Of a stretch of 64,000 bases of DNA, positions 39,201-51,280 are shown in pieces. Under the pieces are notes generated by a model. That model saw only the letters and a program-made list of their open reading frames with translations, ran no database searches and was not told the DNA's origin. Positions within the stretch are counted from its first letter, which is position 1. The number at the start of each line of letters is the position of its first letter. The stretch is from Sporodiniella umbellata. Taxonomy: Eukaryota; Mucoromycota; Mucoromycetes; Mucorales; Rhizopodaceae. The translations under genes were made by a program, and so were the position numbers. Where the stretch lies: NCBI GenBank assembly GCA_025677835.1, contig JAIXMR010000094.1:1-64000 (forward strand), written 5' to 3'.

Positions 39201-41662
39201 TGGACAAGACATGGAAAAAAGTACAACTTCGTTATCCCCTTCTATCAATTCTTCTTCTTCTTCTCCTCCTCCTCCTCCTCCGCCGCCTCCACCACCACCG
39301 CCGCCAGCACCACCAGCACCGCCACCCCCTCTTTCCTCAGGTCTTTCTGCCAATGGATCCTCTACGACATATCTGGCACCTCCTCCTATTCCGCCTCCTG
39401 GTCCACCATCCACATCCTCCAATAGTGCTACAGAAGAAGGGAATCCCCCGCCACCCCCTACATTTTTAGGAAACGTAGGAAGGAAGCCAAGCGCATTTCA
39501 AGCTAAACAAAAGCTAAAGTTTGTCGAATGGGAAAAGATGAATTTGGCAAATATCAAACAAACCATTTGGAACGACTTTGAGCGTGATATTGAGCTCTCA
39601 ATCCAAAAGCAGATCGAGTCAGCAGACTCACTGATGGAGTACCAACTGGCCAGGGCAGGTGTGTTTGACGATGTGGAAGTAACGTTTGCTCAGAAGCCAG
39701 TTGTTGAGATCAAAGCAAAACCTCAAAAAGAACAAACGTTGGTCTTGGAAACAAAAAAAGCTTACAATCTAAGTATGGAAAAGATAGTCTATCCAACTAT
39801 TGCTTACCTTTTCATATAGATATTTTTATCAAGAATATTGTAAAGAAAATTCCCTTTGATGAAATTCGATACAGGTTTCTTTGTTTAGATCCTTACTTTA
39901 TGGATGAGCAAATTATCCTCAATCTGTTGAAGTATCTTCCTACGCCTGAGGAAGAGGATAAGCTAAGGCCTTTCGAACATGCTCCTTTAGAAGAGACTGA
40001 AAAATTGGGAATACCGGAAAAGTTTTGTTTACAAGTAATTTTAAACAATATGCAGATGGACAGATGCTCATTTTTTGGTCGTAGATGATGAAGGTGACAA
40101 GATTGAAGGAAAGGCTGGAGTGTATCCTGTTTAAATCTTCTTTTTGGGAAAGATATACGCTGCTTCACAAAGTAAGGCATTTTACACTGACTGTTTATAT
40201 ACACTTACATTTCTGTATTAGCAAATTACTTCTGTTTATGACGCTTCTGTCGCGCTTAAAGATGCAAAGTGTTTCAAAAGCCTTTTACATGTAAAATGAT
40301 CTATCTATATCTTTATTCAAAGGCTGATTGGGGGGTTTTTTTTAGTTGATTCTTTTGCTGGGTAACTTCCTAAATGGAAACACCTACCGTGGTGGAGCAT
40401 TTGGCATCAAGATTGCCAGTATAAACAAGGTAAAAGTTGATCCACATAGGTTCTCTTTTCTATTATTCTTTAACAATTAAACAGCTGATAGATACCAAAG
40501 GAACATCCAAGTCTACAACCTTACTTCACTTTTTAGTGGAAGCTGTTGAAAAGAACTTTCCTAATGTCTTGCCGTTTTTGGAAGAACTAGATGAATGCGG
40601 GTTGGCATCCAGAGGTAAGTCCCCCTCCTTTTGATATTAAATACGGCTTGTGCACTAAGCTTTTTTTGGTTTTTGTTTTCAGTTTCACGTACAGAAGTTA
40701 CGTCAGAGTATCAAGTTATTGAAAAAGGCCTGAGTCATCTGGAAACAGAACTGCAGCATTTTCCTTTACCAGAAGAAGCCACTGATGTTTTAAAAGACAC
40801 CTTCCCTATAGAAATGCACAAGTTTTACAAAGAAGCGTCTAGTGAATTTAAACGAATATGTATGCTATCCAAAAAGATGGAAGAAAGCTATGAGCAAACT
40901 GTTCTTTTTTATGGTGAAGATCCCAAACGTATAGCGCCAGATGAGTTTTTTGGTATTTTTAAGGAATTCTTGGCAAGCTGGGAAAAGTGCTCTGCTGATT
41001 CTCGAGAGTATCGCCTTAAGCAAGAACGAACAGAGAAGCAGAAGAAGAGAGAAATGGAACGACGTAAACGAGCCAACAGCAATGCGACCAAGCCCAAGCG
41101 ATTGGATGGGGAGGATGACAAAGCTATTCTACACAGTCTACTGGATAAACTTAAGAAAGACACTCTCGATGTGAAAACACGAAGAAGAAGCCAAAGGACA
41201 CGACAGCGATCGACCAGTATCAACCTCCAACCCTCTTTTTCAACAACTATAGACCCTATATACACACGGGCGAACAAGATGCTGAGATCCATTCAAACCG
41301 AGGCTTCAAGCTCACTTTTGGACGACCCGCGCATCATGATGAACGAGCGTATCAATCAAGGCAGGCGCATGAGCGCATCTGTTTTACACATCAATCCTTC
41401 GTTTAAGCCTGTTTTGATGGACCGTGAACCTTCGGACAGTCCTATTACAGCATCTGCATCGCTTATGGGTGAAAACTCTCTTCGTCACAGACGACATGGA
41501 CGACCGCTCTCAGCCATCATCATACCAGAGGCGAGTACTTCTTCTCAATCACTTATGACTGCCCCTGCTACTTCAAGGCACGTTCGTGTTAGAAAGACCA
41601 GCACAAGACCAGTGTTTGAGCCAACGTTACGTAGTAGGGCAAGAAGGATGAGTACTAGATAA
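36299..41662 (+). CDS. Formin with GBD/FH3, FH1 and FH2 domains
   Basis: About 14 exons: 36299-36460, 36503-36649, 36722-36891, 36959-37066, 37123-37189, 37243-37557, 37638-38151, 38204-39772, 39820-40034, 40085-40171, 40222-40290, 40346-40429, 40485-40614 and 40683-41662; about 1538 residues. Order: basic Ser-rich N terminus; GBD/FH3 (VSWLERFIQDGG, ILKCLHTLMNKQ, FISVLFINTLVRPE); coiled coil; a 9-residue GKKNSVDFG-type repeat block; Ser-rich linker; FH1 proline run near 39260-39330; FH2 (FVEWEKMNLANIKQTIW, LLKYLPTPEEEDKLRPFE, LGNFLNGNTYRGGAFGIKI, TTLLHFLVEAVEKNFP); charged tail. FH2 nucleates and elongates actin filaments, FH1 recruits profilin-actin, and GBD binds Rho GTPases. The junction between exons 3 and 4 and the first intron (GTTACA donor) are the weak points. 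Confidence 0.88.
38597..38795 (+). repeat. 27-bp (9-residue) tandem repeat in formin linker
   Basis: About seven degenerate copies of a unit reading G-K-K-N-S-[VI]-D-[FLVA]-G. At the DNA level the unit is ggtaaaaagaactctgtaga-like with a 27-bp period. The Lys pairs and the Ser make each unit basic and a possible phosphosite. Confidence 0.85.
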
Positions 41663-41744
41663 ATTGCATAGACAGATGTACAGCATCCAAAAACATACAA
41701 TAATAATAAAAAAATAAAACTAGAGAATTTGTTATAATATTTAA

Positions 41745-42045
41745 TTAAGAAAGGAAGAAGGCGACACACAAAACAGCGAATTGTACAAATAATGTAGAGG
41801 CCATACCAGAGCTGAGAGAGATACCAGCGCTAGTATGAGAAGCAGTAGGAGCTGTGTTGGTGGCAGAGGCAGCTACATTGGAAGCCTTGCTTTGAAGAGA
41901 TTGAATGGGGTCTAAACGAATGTAGCAATCAGTACTCATGAGCGTTACATATATCTTATCTATTCTTACTGGCAGAGGACTGAGCAGAGACCATAGCAAT
42001 AAGGCAAACAAGAGCAAAAATAGAGAGGAAGGTCTTTGTGTTCAT
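41745..42045 (-). CDS. Small secreted, GPI-anchor-like protein
   Basis: Two exons (42045-41970 and 41911-41745) with a 58-nt intron give 80 residues. An N-terminal signal peptide, MNTKTFLSIFALVCLIAMVS, ends near AQ. The mature part is rich in Ala, Ser, Thr and Asn (ASNVAASATNTAPTASHTSA). The C terminus is a hydrophobic stretch, ASTLFVQFAVLCVAFFLS, without a charged end, as in GPI-anchor signals. The architecture suggests a tiny wall or membrane-surface protein; function unknown. A TATA box (TATATAAGG) lies about 60 bp upstream of the ATG, and the gene converges on the formin with only 82 bp between stops. Confidence 0.75.
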
Positions 42046-42105
42046 TTTGTTTATATTAGATGTAGTTGTATCTTGTGAAGAAAAAAAAAGTAGTAAAATA
42101 GCTCT

Positions 42106-42114
42106 CCTTATATA
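42106..42114 (-). promoter_or_regulatory. TATA box of the small GPI-type gene
   Basis: TATATAAGG on the minus strand, about 60 bp upstream of the start codon at 42045. Confidence 0.5.
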
Positions 42115-42238
42115 GTTGAGAGATTTTCATTATGAAGCAATGATATCATGACGATTCAAAAGATGAAGTCATTTTCGCGTATTTTAACCTTAAATAGCTT
42201 TTGTGATGATCTATAAGGGAGTATATAAATAGATATTT

Positions 42239-43919
42239 TTAGAGTACTCCCACGAAAACAACAGATAAACAAATAAGCACAATAGGAAGTTTTTTTGATA
42301 AGCAAGGAGCTAGGCTGAGTGCTCGACCATAGATCCAAAACTGATCGCCATCGGAAGGCTGGCTGTATAGTAAATTGACCCGAGTCTTGTCACTCATCAA
42401 AGTAGGAACGCCTAGATCAATAGCGTTGTCCACCACAGTTTTGTTTTCACTATAGAATATTCCGGTATTGTTAAGTACAAAATCCTCTGTTCTCAAGGTT
42501 GACGTATTTTTTATGATATTGGCCAGCTCAAGCGGCGTGTAATTCTGCTCAGAGAGTAAAATGGCCATTGTCCCTGTAACATCTAATATAAAATACAGAT
42601 TAAATGATGGCTCAGTTTTTTTTTTTTTTTTTTTTTTTACGAGGGGCTGCCATGGATGTTCCAGTAAGTGTATGTGTGGCATCGTTGCTTGTTGGCCAAA
42701 TAGATTGAATGTTCGTACCTGGTGCAAAGCTTTTTTGTTTTTTTTAGTTAAAATTCAGACCAAAACATACTTCGAGCCACTTACATGTCAACGCACTTTC
42801 CAAAATTGGAATAATAGGAAACAGAGTCGTCTTCATCAAAAGCGCCCACTGTTATTGCGCCCGAGGTAGACCCTGGGGAATACTGACATGCGTCCTCACC
42901 GTAATTTCCAGCAGCAATTGAAAAATGAATACCTAACGATATAGCTTGGGTAATGGCGTCGTTGGTAGGCTGACTATAAAATGCACCTAAAGACAAGCTA
43001 GGCGTTGGTTAGACTCTAGTGAAAAAAAAAAAAAAGAAACTCCACTTTTCTTACTTCACTATTGACTTGGAGTCTTTTTGGCTCATATGCTGTTCAACAA
43101 TCCAATGAAGCCCTACCAAAACATCTGAAAGACGACCATTTCCAGAACTGTCTAAAGTCTTTACAGATACAATACTTGCATTTTTCGCTACGCCAAATTT
43201 TGTGCCACAACAGACGCCTGCCACAAACGTACCGTGACCATTATGATCGGATGCATCTGTAATGTCGCCAACTACCGTTTTTCCTAACCTTACCCGACCA
43301 GCAATATCCTGATGATTAGGATTAACGCCAGTATCCATCAAATATACAGTTACTCCTGATCCCTTCACAACTTTATTAGAAGAATTGAGTGATTGTTTCT
43401 GTCTTAATCACCTGGCTCTTGGAAAACCTGTACTCATTGTCTGTTCCTTTTCGCTGATCAATTCTGTCCAATCCCTATACAGCAACTCAATAACAGTTTC
43501 AGAGTCAAGTAAGCAGCATGTATTACCCAGCTTGGGGGATTTTTCTGGATAAATTCCTGCATAGAAAACAGTGCATCTTTCACCCAATAATGCACTGTGT
43601 CCTCTACACTAGTATCTGTCTTCAAGTAATTTTCTAAAGATGTATTAAATTGGGCATGGTACCATTTAAAGTTTCCAATGGCGTTATATTGATTGATCTT
43701 TTTAGACATCATATGTGCTGTTGTGTTATATGTGACAGATGTCTGATGTGTTCTTATACGTTGAAGTTGGCTATCTATATCAACGGCGGATATGTTCTGT
43801 TTAAATATGATCACATAGTGCTCAGTGTCTTTCAATTCTGTCACGATAGGTGCTACATGTCGACTAGCTTGTACGGTTATAATCCATTGAAGAAAAAATA
43901 CAAATATTATCGAATGCAT
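42239..43919 (-). CDS. Subtilisin-like serine protease (S8, proteinase K type)
   Basis: Six exons: 43919-43527, 43474-43412, 43362-43055, 42997-42785, 42729-42641 and 42582-42239, giving 469 residues. A signal peptide (MHSIIFVFFLQWIITVQA) precedes an I9-type propeptide with the YVIIFK strand. The catalytic domain opens at WGLDRIDQR. Catalytic residues are Asp162 in YLMDTGVN, His195 in HNGHGTFVAG and Ser351 in GTSMAAPHV, with oxyanion Asn286 in AAGNYGED. The last ~20 residues are hydrophobic (LPIVLICLSVVFVGVL), unusual for proteinase K and suggesting a membrane or GPI-type anchor. Expected to be a secreted or surface endopeptidase made as a zymogen. I chose the ATG at 43919 over one 105 nt upstream because it begins exactly at the signal peptide. 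Confidence 0.9.
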
Positions 43920-45370
43920 ATATTTATCAGGATTCAAAGAGTACAACACCAACAGGAAGAAAAGGCGTGGTTTGCAAACAATTAAGTATAGAGTCGAAAA
44001 AAAAAAATTTGGGTTACACTTCATTTACTAATCTTTTCTTATTCAGATAATTTCATTAAAGTTTGCAGAACTAATTTACTTATTTTGGTGTTTTTCTTAC
44101 TTTTTATCACCTAGAAGCCCATTTGGCTTCTTTTCTGGCTAAAGTACAAAAAAAAGGAGATATAAAAAAAAACAGAGGGAATCTTATTTTATGATCTAAA
44201 CACAAATATATTGCCATTTTGATAACAAAATAAAAGCCTCAAGTTGCAGCAATAGAACAGTGACCACCAGCCTTTGAAAACCGTTTTTGATGAGCACAGA
44301 CTGTTGCAGCTTATATGGACCATCTACAGTTAGCTATGGGTCTTTGGAGACTTAAAAAGGCTTTCTTTGTCATGTTGCAAGTTAGGATAATAGACGCTTG
44401 TATTCAAACTTAGAAGTGTTGAGTAAACTTAATGATGTTTATGGTACTATTTTTCTTCTAAAAAAAGAAAAAAACAAAGTTTCTAGCTAAAGAGTGTTTA
44501 CCTCTAAGTTTGTCATTTTGTTGCACTCTTTAAAAATAGAGTTTTATTTTATAGTAGAAAAAGTTGTAGTTTAAAAAGAATAAACACAAATGCTGACAAA
44601 AACTCGAAAAATGTGATGGCAACCTCAAAAGCAGCTCTTTATTTTCCTTTTTGTAATAGCATACGATAGAGCTAAAATGGGCCTTTTTAAAACAAAGAAG
44701 GAGTAAAAGTAAGAACTTGATTTGTTTATACTGTTTTGTTAAACGATCGGAAAAATAACAGCTATTTCTCAAAATTTAGACATTCTTTTCAACAGCAATA
44801 CACTGTAACTATCTTGTAATAGATACCAATGTAACGTATTTATGTTTTTTTAATGGTTTACATTTATACGTTCTTAACTATATAGATAAAGACCATAAAT
44901 AGCCTCCCTGAAGCGAGCAAGAGAAAAAACTAACAGATACTGGCTATCCGATTGAGGTTGGAAGGGTTAGTTAAAAACGAAAGGATTATAAATAGCACCG
45001 ATTGAATAAAGCTGGGTGTTGATTTTTGTGTCTTAAGCTCGTAGATGCATGTCGCCTTTTTTGACTTATGTTTTTATTTTGAGGTTAGTTTTTCATAAAA
45101 CTATAGTTCTGTGCAATTGCAAACGGAAAATTGCACTGTCACAGGTTATGATGGATTTACTAAATGACTAATTGAAGTTCTAAAAAGTGGCCAATGAAAA
45201 CTCAAAAAGCTACGGATTGACGTTCAAAAAGGCAATCAACACGAATGTTGACTACATTTGGAGAGTATTCACAGTCAACGAGGGTTGTTGAAGGAAATTC
45301 GACGTACTTGGTGTGCGTTTAGTGTGACGCAGAAATTGCCTCAAGAGAAGAATGACGCTACCCAAGTCCA
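43920..45370. other. Divergent promoter region, subtilase / GH36 gene
   Basis: About 1.45 kb of AT-rich DNA. A minus-strand frame at 44530-44772 has no protein character. No repeats beyond short A/T runs. Confidence 0.5.
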
Positions 45371-47699
45371 ATGAGCTTTCAGATGAGCCTCAGCCCTTCT
45401 TCGTTCCAGCAGATCAGTCCTAGACTTAAGGTCTATTATAAAATAGGGGACAGCAAAAAATTTACCAAATACAAGAATGAGGCGATTCCCCTTGTATCGG
45501 ACGACATACAAGTCATGTCTAATTTCTCTCCTCACGTTCACCATGAAGGGAGTTGTATAGCAACGTTTACCATAAAGGCGTTCAAGAAAGTTGAAATAAA
45601 CCAATTTCAACTGAGTTTTGCGACTCAAATACAAGAACAGCGCATGCTGGCAAACGGCTTTCAAAGTTGGAGCCAGGCAAGAGAGTTTTCCAAAAACGAC
45701 AAAATACCAGCCATTCGGCCTTCAGTAGCTTGGTACACACAACTGAACCTACAAGGGTAAGAAGCCGCCAAAAATTTCTGTGATCTAACTTGTCTATGTG
45801 TATATTCTTTTTTTCTTGTTTTAGAGACTACGATATATTTCAACATTCGGGCGAGAAAGGGTTGATTCATTCAAGTAGCTATACCCACTTTAGAGACGTT
45901 CATAATATAATCTCCTTTTTTGGCTCTATATCCGAACAACACGGATACACTTATTTTATTGGAGATTTCAATAATAACCAGTTAAGAATATACAAAGATG
46001 TGATAGGCTTGAACATGGAACCAGGTCAAGAAATAGAGCTTGTTAAAGTGTTTATTGCTCAAGGTCACAATGCTGAAGCCAGTATATGGGATAGCTTTGC
46101 CGAGTTTTATCCTGACCGTCGTTCTATACATAAGGATAAACGCCACGTCAACGGATGGACTTCCTGGTATAACTATTATAGTGATGTGAGCGAGAAAATC
46201 ATCTGTGACAATGTGGATGCACTGAAGCAATTTCAATACCCTATCGACATATTTCAAATTGATGATGGCTTTCAGACGGCAGTTGGGGATTGGTTATCCA
46301 TCAATTCTAAATTTCCCAATGGCATGAAGTATGTTGCAGATAGAATCAAACAGGCTGGATTTAAGCCCGGGTTATGGCTAGCCCCTTATGCTGCAGGGTT
46401 TAATAGTCGTTTAGCCAAAGATCACCCTGAATGGTTAATTACTGATCCAGAGACTAAAAAACCCGTTGTTGCTGGCCCAAATTGGGGAGGATTTTACGGG
46501 ATCAATATATACCATCCTCAAGTACGTATTTATCTTCAGAAAGTTTTTGATACAGTCTTAATTGAATGGGGATTCGATATGGTGAAACTTGATTTTTGTT
46601 TTGCTGCCGCTATGATTCCTTTTCATGGGAGATCGAGAGGGCAGATCATGTGGGAATCAATGGAGCTTATTCGTGACTTAGTAGGTTCTGAAAAGCTTAT
46701 TCTAGGTTGCGGTGTACCTTTGGCTTCTGCTTTCAAAAAAGTAGACTACTGTCGAATTGGTTCGGATGTAGCCCCATGGTGGGAAGGTAGCGAAAGAAGT
46801 TGCTATTGATTTTCTTTTTGCTATAGCTCTAATATCATACTGTAGATGGAAAACTAAAGAGGCTTCATGTTAGAGAGCGCGTCTCAACAGCTAACTCACT
46901 TGTTTCTACTTTGAGTAGATGGGCAATGTCTGATAGGATGTTTGGTAACGATCCTGACGTTATGATATTACGCAATTCCAAAAACAAACTTACGCTGCAT
47001 GAGCGTTATACTCTTTGTGTCCTTAACAACATCTTAGGCTCGCTGGTATTTAGCTCGGATAACGTGTATTTGTATAGTAAACAAGAACATCTACTATATG
47101 CAGCTACATTTCCTAAGGTCGAACCCTTCGTGAAAAGCGTTCTTGAGTTCAGAAAAAATTGCTTTATCATCCGATTTACTGTCAAACATACTTTTGGTTG
47201 TTGCTCTTATACAACATACTCAAATTTAACAAGCGAAGAACAAACAGTTTATTTGCCAGAGTCATCCAAAGAAACCCATATACTATCTGCAGTAGACATG
47301 GATATGCATATAGCACAGTCAAATCAGTCCAAAGTCGTTTTCTATCATCCTTCCTCAGACATTAAGCTCAAAACACACGAAACAAAAACATTTTTACATA
47401 TTCCCAAAAACGATGGTCTCTCTTTCTTAGGAGGCGTGGGACATATCGTACCTGGCGTTGATGTGGATACACTTGAAAGAAAAGGAGAAGAGATCCGTGT
47501 CAAATTTAGAAAAGAAAATTCCAGAAGACACAAAATTTGCTTTGCATTAGGAGAATATTTGTTCAACAAACGGTGCTCAGAGCCGCCTGTATGCAGATTT
47601 AATGGCTACCTAATCAAACACGACTGGGTTTCTGTGAAAGGCTCTGGAGAAGGCAGAGAAAAGAGCGAGGTTCTACTATTTTGTTTAGAGGAGTATTAA
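45371..47699 (+). CDS. GH36-family alpha-galactosidase-like glycosidase
   Basis: Three exons: 45371-45756, 45825-46786 and 46846-47699; 733 residues. An N-terminal beta-sandwich domain carries LANGFQSWSQAREF. The catalytic barrel shows VNGWTSWYNYY, IDIFQIDDGFQ, KPGLWLAPYAA, VKLDFCFAAA (nucleophile Asp about 385) and DYCRIGSDVAPWW (acid/base Asp about 443), matching clan GH-D family 36. A C-terminal beta domain follows. The family hydrolyses alpha-galactosides such as melibiose and raffinose or transfers galactose. No signal peptide is visible, so it looks intracellular. Substrate is not certain: some GH36 members act on other alpha-linked sugars. Intron 2 removal restores RWAMSDRMFGNDPDVM in frame. 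Confidence 0.87.
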
Positions 47700-47944
47700 A
47701 GAAAGTTACTGTGCGTAAGCAGCTTAGATAAAATACTGTCTGTATCTCTAAAAGCCTTTATTTTACTTTTTAACAACAACGAAAAAAAGAAAAAAACATT
47801 ATGAATCGAAACGCAATGTTTGATAACTAAACGGTTTAAAAGAGCAAGATGTTCTCTGTGTTGAAGAACTACATTTAGATAGTAAACTAAAAGTCTGTAT
47901 ATTAAACTGAATATGTTTTTGATTCACAAAAAAGCCAAGAGTCG
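47700..47944. other. Short convergent intergenic region
   Basis: 245 bp between the GH36 and Ku70 stop codons; AT-rich, no gene. Confidence 0.5.
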
Positions 47945-50449
47945 TTAACTAGCTTTTGACTTTTTAGTAAGAAACTCGTCCACCTGTTCAATCAAAGCCG
48001 CCTTCAGCTTCTTTGGATGAATAGCATTTTCAATTAAAAAGTCTTTTAAAGACTGATTAGTAACCTAGAAAACTACTTTAGTATTGCGATAAGTTTTGTA
48101 TTTGTTCATTACTTTTGATAAGCGATTTTCTTTCCAGAGCTCCTCAATAGTCTGACCTTCTGACTTAGCCCTTTTATGGGCATCGATTGCGTTTGCGCCA
48201 AGCTATTTTACTTTGGTTAAAAACTTTTGTTTTTTTTTAAAAGAAAATAGACCAAAACCTTTCTCTTTTCATTATTTGAAGCAAACATAAGTTCGTCCTC
48301 GGTAATGTTGTCCAGGCCCATTGATTTTCTTATTCTTTCATTGATTTCCATTAACTCCTATTAAGGTTCATAAAAAACGTTAGCTTATAAGCATATGAAT
48401 TCAACTATAAATACCTCATCCATCAACTCGGAATCAAACGAGATTGTGTCTGGTCGAACTTCGAAATCGGGTTCTTCAAGGGCAATTGCTCGGATTACAT
48501 CGTGATGATTTCGAATAGCTGTACAATTTTTCTTGTTTTAGTTGCTCTTTTTCATCGTTTGAAAAAAAAAAAACACTTACTTGGATTTTCATACTTTGTA
48601 GGGTTAAATTTACTTCCATAAAGTTTGTTAACAAGAAGCTTGACCTCTTCGACATTTTCTGGGCTCGCTAAAGCAGTTTTGAGTTTTTTTTTTTTCTTTT
48701 TATACCTTGCGCAGGCCTCTTACCTTCTGGAGTAGAAGAAACAGGTAGTGAACGGATTTCGTCTCCATAGGGTAATATAACAATTTGAAAACCAGGTGCT
48801 TCTATTTGTCTACCGTCCGCATTTTTGAGCTCGTCCTACAGTTGTAAGTTAAAGCTCTGCTTCCTGGGTTTGTCTGATATGATTTTACCTGAGGAACAAG
48901 GGCAACCAGTTTGGCGGTTGTGTTTGCCCTTTTCATAAAAGTGCAAATGGCTATCTTTTTTTTCTCGGACATTTCAAACAACAATGAGTAAAATAATGCA
49001 GTACTGCCTTTGTATTTCTATAATCTGTTCAAATACAATTCCTTCAAATAGAAATCTACTTACTAATTCGTTGGGCTGAATGAAGTAAGGATGAGACACT
49101 TGATAGTGCGGTCTGAGATCTTTTAGATCCTTAAATCCAAGTAACACGAGACCTTTTTACTATGTTAGCTCGCGTTTTTGTAGATGTAAAAATGTCTTAC
49201 CTGGGCTTTGAGTGTTAGCTACTGCACTTAATTCGTCTTTTGAAAATAAAACTTTTTCCCCGCCATATTCAAAAGATTGCTTGATATCCATGTTAGTCAA
49301 GGGGCGTTGTGTATCCTATAACTAGATTAGTTCTCGTATTAATCCAGTGTTTTTATACTGTACAGCACAAAACGAGCGAGTTGTGCGAATAGCCTCTTTG
49401 ACTAATGTATCCACGTGATAGTATTTTGGTAAAGGAATCTTTTGCTCCATGATTGTGCTATAGCCAGTGATGCCGATGGTCAGTTTTTCAGAAAATTTAA
49501 AAGGTAGACGAAACGTGTTCCGCAACGCAGCTCTTAGAGAATCCAAAGCGTTTTTGAAAGACTCTACCTCAGTGTGGCATACTACTGTTTTCAGCGATGA
49601 GGATAGGTCTTTGTAAAAGAACGACGGATCGAAATTGTTGTATCCCACAATATGTATATTAACACCAAGTCTAGACAAATCCTCAGCCCTTTGAATACTG
49701 CTTGAGCATAGCACCTTGTCACCGTGGTTAGGCTTGTCTTGATTGGTAACGACGAACAGATGCTTAAATGAATTTTTGGGCGCTCTATACAGTGCTCAAT
49801 ACCAAAAGAAGAAAAACAAAGATAGGGGTTACTGTTACCTATCAACAAAAATACTAGAAAGAACCCAAAACAAATCGCCAAAAGCAAACTCTTCTTCAGA
49901 CCCATAATTTTCCCTAATCAAAGAGATATCTGTATACACATATTAGTTGGTGACAGCTGTATTTGTATCGTTGTTTTGTAGTTACCTTGAATAAAACTAT
50001 CTAGCTCTTTAATTCTAGCTGTATCGGCCATATCCAAGATATGGAGCTCATAGACTGACTTTGTTTTTAAGCTGTTCTCTTCTTTGGTCTAAAAAATATG
50101 TTGAGACACATGCCAAAATTCAGGTGCATGTAATTTACTGTGCTGTAAAAGACAATTCCAGACATGTAGTTTGGGAAAGCTTGCATCTTTCTTAGTATGG
50201 CATCCCGAATGATCTCCAATGCGGATTTAATGGGAATAACACTGTTTTTGTCTGCCTCAAACATGGAGGGGTTGCAATCCACAGCAAATAAAATGCATTC
50301 TTGAATGCTAGACTTATTTTACAAAGGAGAACAGACGCGTTAATTGATAAACATTCTGGTTGCTTAGCTTTTCTCACTTGAATTTCTTGCTGATCTGTCT
50401 CCTCAGACTCAAACAATGACTCGGCATTATAGTTATACTCGCTGCTCAT
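47945..50449 (-). CDS. KU70: DNA end-binding protein Ku70
   Basis: Fourteen exons: 50449-50378, 50312-50139, 50088-49986, 49929-49839, 49784-49364, 49315-49201, 49152-49064, 49017-48889, 48835-48724, 48667-48581, 48518-48415, 48357-48259, 48202-48113 and 48064-47945; 601 residues, the usual Ku70 size. The N-terminal vWA-like domain shows ILFAVDCNPSMFE and HLFVVTNQDKP. The core beta-barrel region carries VLLGFKDLKDLRPHYQVSHP, STALFYSLLFEMSEKKK, KLVALVPQDEL and PGFQIVILPYGDEIR. The C terminus is a SAP motif (SLKDFLIENAIHPKKLKAAL). Ku70 pairs with Ku80 to load onto DNA ends for non-homologous end joining and telomere protection. This locus is highly fragmented; all 13 intron phases agree, which makes the model strong. 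Confidence 0.95.
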
Positions 50450-51280
50450 TTTTGTCACTAAAGAAAAAAGGTTTTTCGAAAAAAACGCAGCGAAAGTCAC
50501 TGATAGAGGTTTCTCTCTCTCAATATGCGTTTGAAAAGCTTCTCTTGATACATACACCAGTCAAAATTCAGCGACTTAACGACAGTTGTACTAGCTGATT
50601 TATTATGAAACTGGTGACCTTTGTTAGTATATAGAGCTCCTTGAGAGAAATCTAATATACAATAGAGATAGCAGTCGCTATGAGAGCAGATGTAATAATT
50701 TTTTATAGAGAGCTGCGTAATTCTTTAAGATTGAATCACCTTAAACCAAAAATCGCTTTGTTTTTAGGTGAGTTTAATGATAGATGAACACTGATTAATA
50801 CAGCTTTTCATAGTACTGATTTTCGTTGGCCAAAAGAATATCGCTTATTTGAAGTTATTGTCCCGTCTGATAAAATGATGGTCAAACACATAGTTGCAGC
50901 ATCTTAAAAATAAGTTTGCATTGGTAAAAACGTTACAAGGCTGCCAGTTCGAAGTTTGTGCCACATGTTATAGTAGTGGTTGTACTTTACTGTTTCTTTC
51001 ATAGTAAATAGTTATACACATAGTTCCACACCTTTTTTTCTTTAAACCTATGAACTACTGGAATACGTTGTTTCATATATCCGGATCTAATAAAACAATT
51101 TCGTACTGTACACTATAGATAGTACTTCTGTAAGCGATTAAAAATTTCTTGTAATGCTGCTTTGTTCTTGTCCCAGACGGAAATTCAATTACAATCAGTT
51201 GTTAAGTAAATACAAGGAATCCCATTTAAAAACGCCAAATGCCACATTTTTATTTAGCTTTTTCATTACTTAAAAAAAAT
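50450..51280. other. Divergent promoter region, Ku70 / secreted beta-helix gene
   Basis: About 830 bp, AT-rich, no gene or repeat recognised. An upstream in-frame ATG at 51239 would extend the next protein by 14 residues but spoil its signal peptide. Confidence 0.5.

Noticed and set aside
39155..39469. Leu/His-rich open frame inside the formin
   Set aside because: Alternative frame of the FH1 proline repeats.
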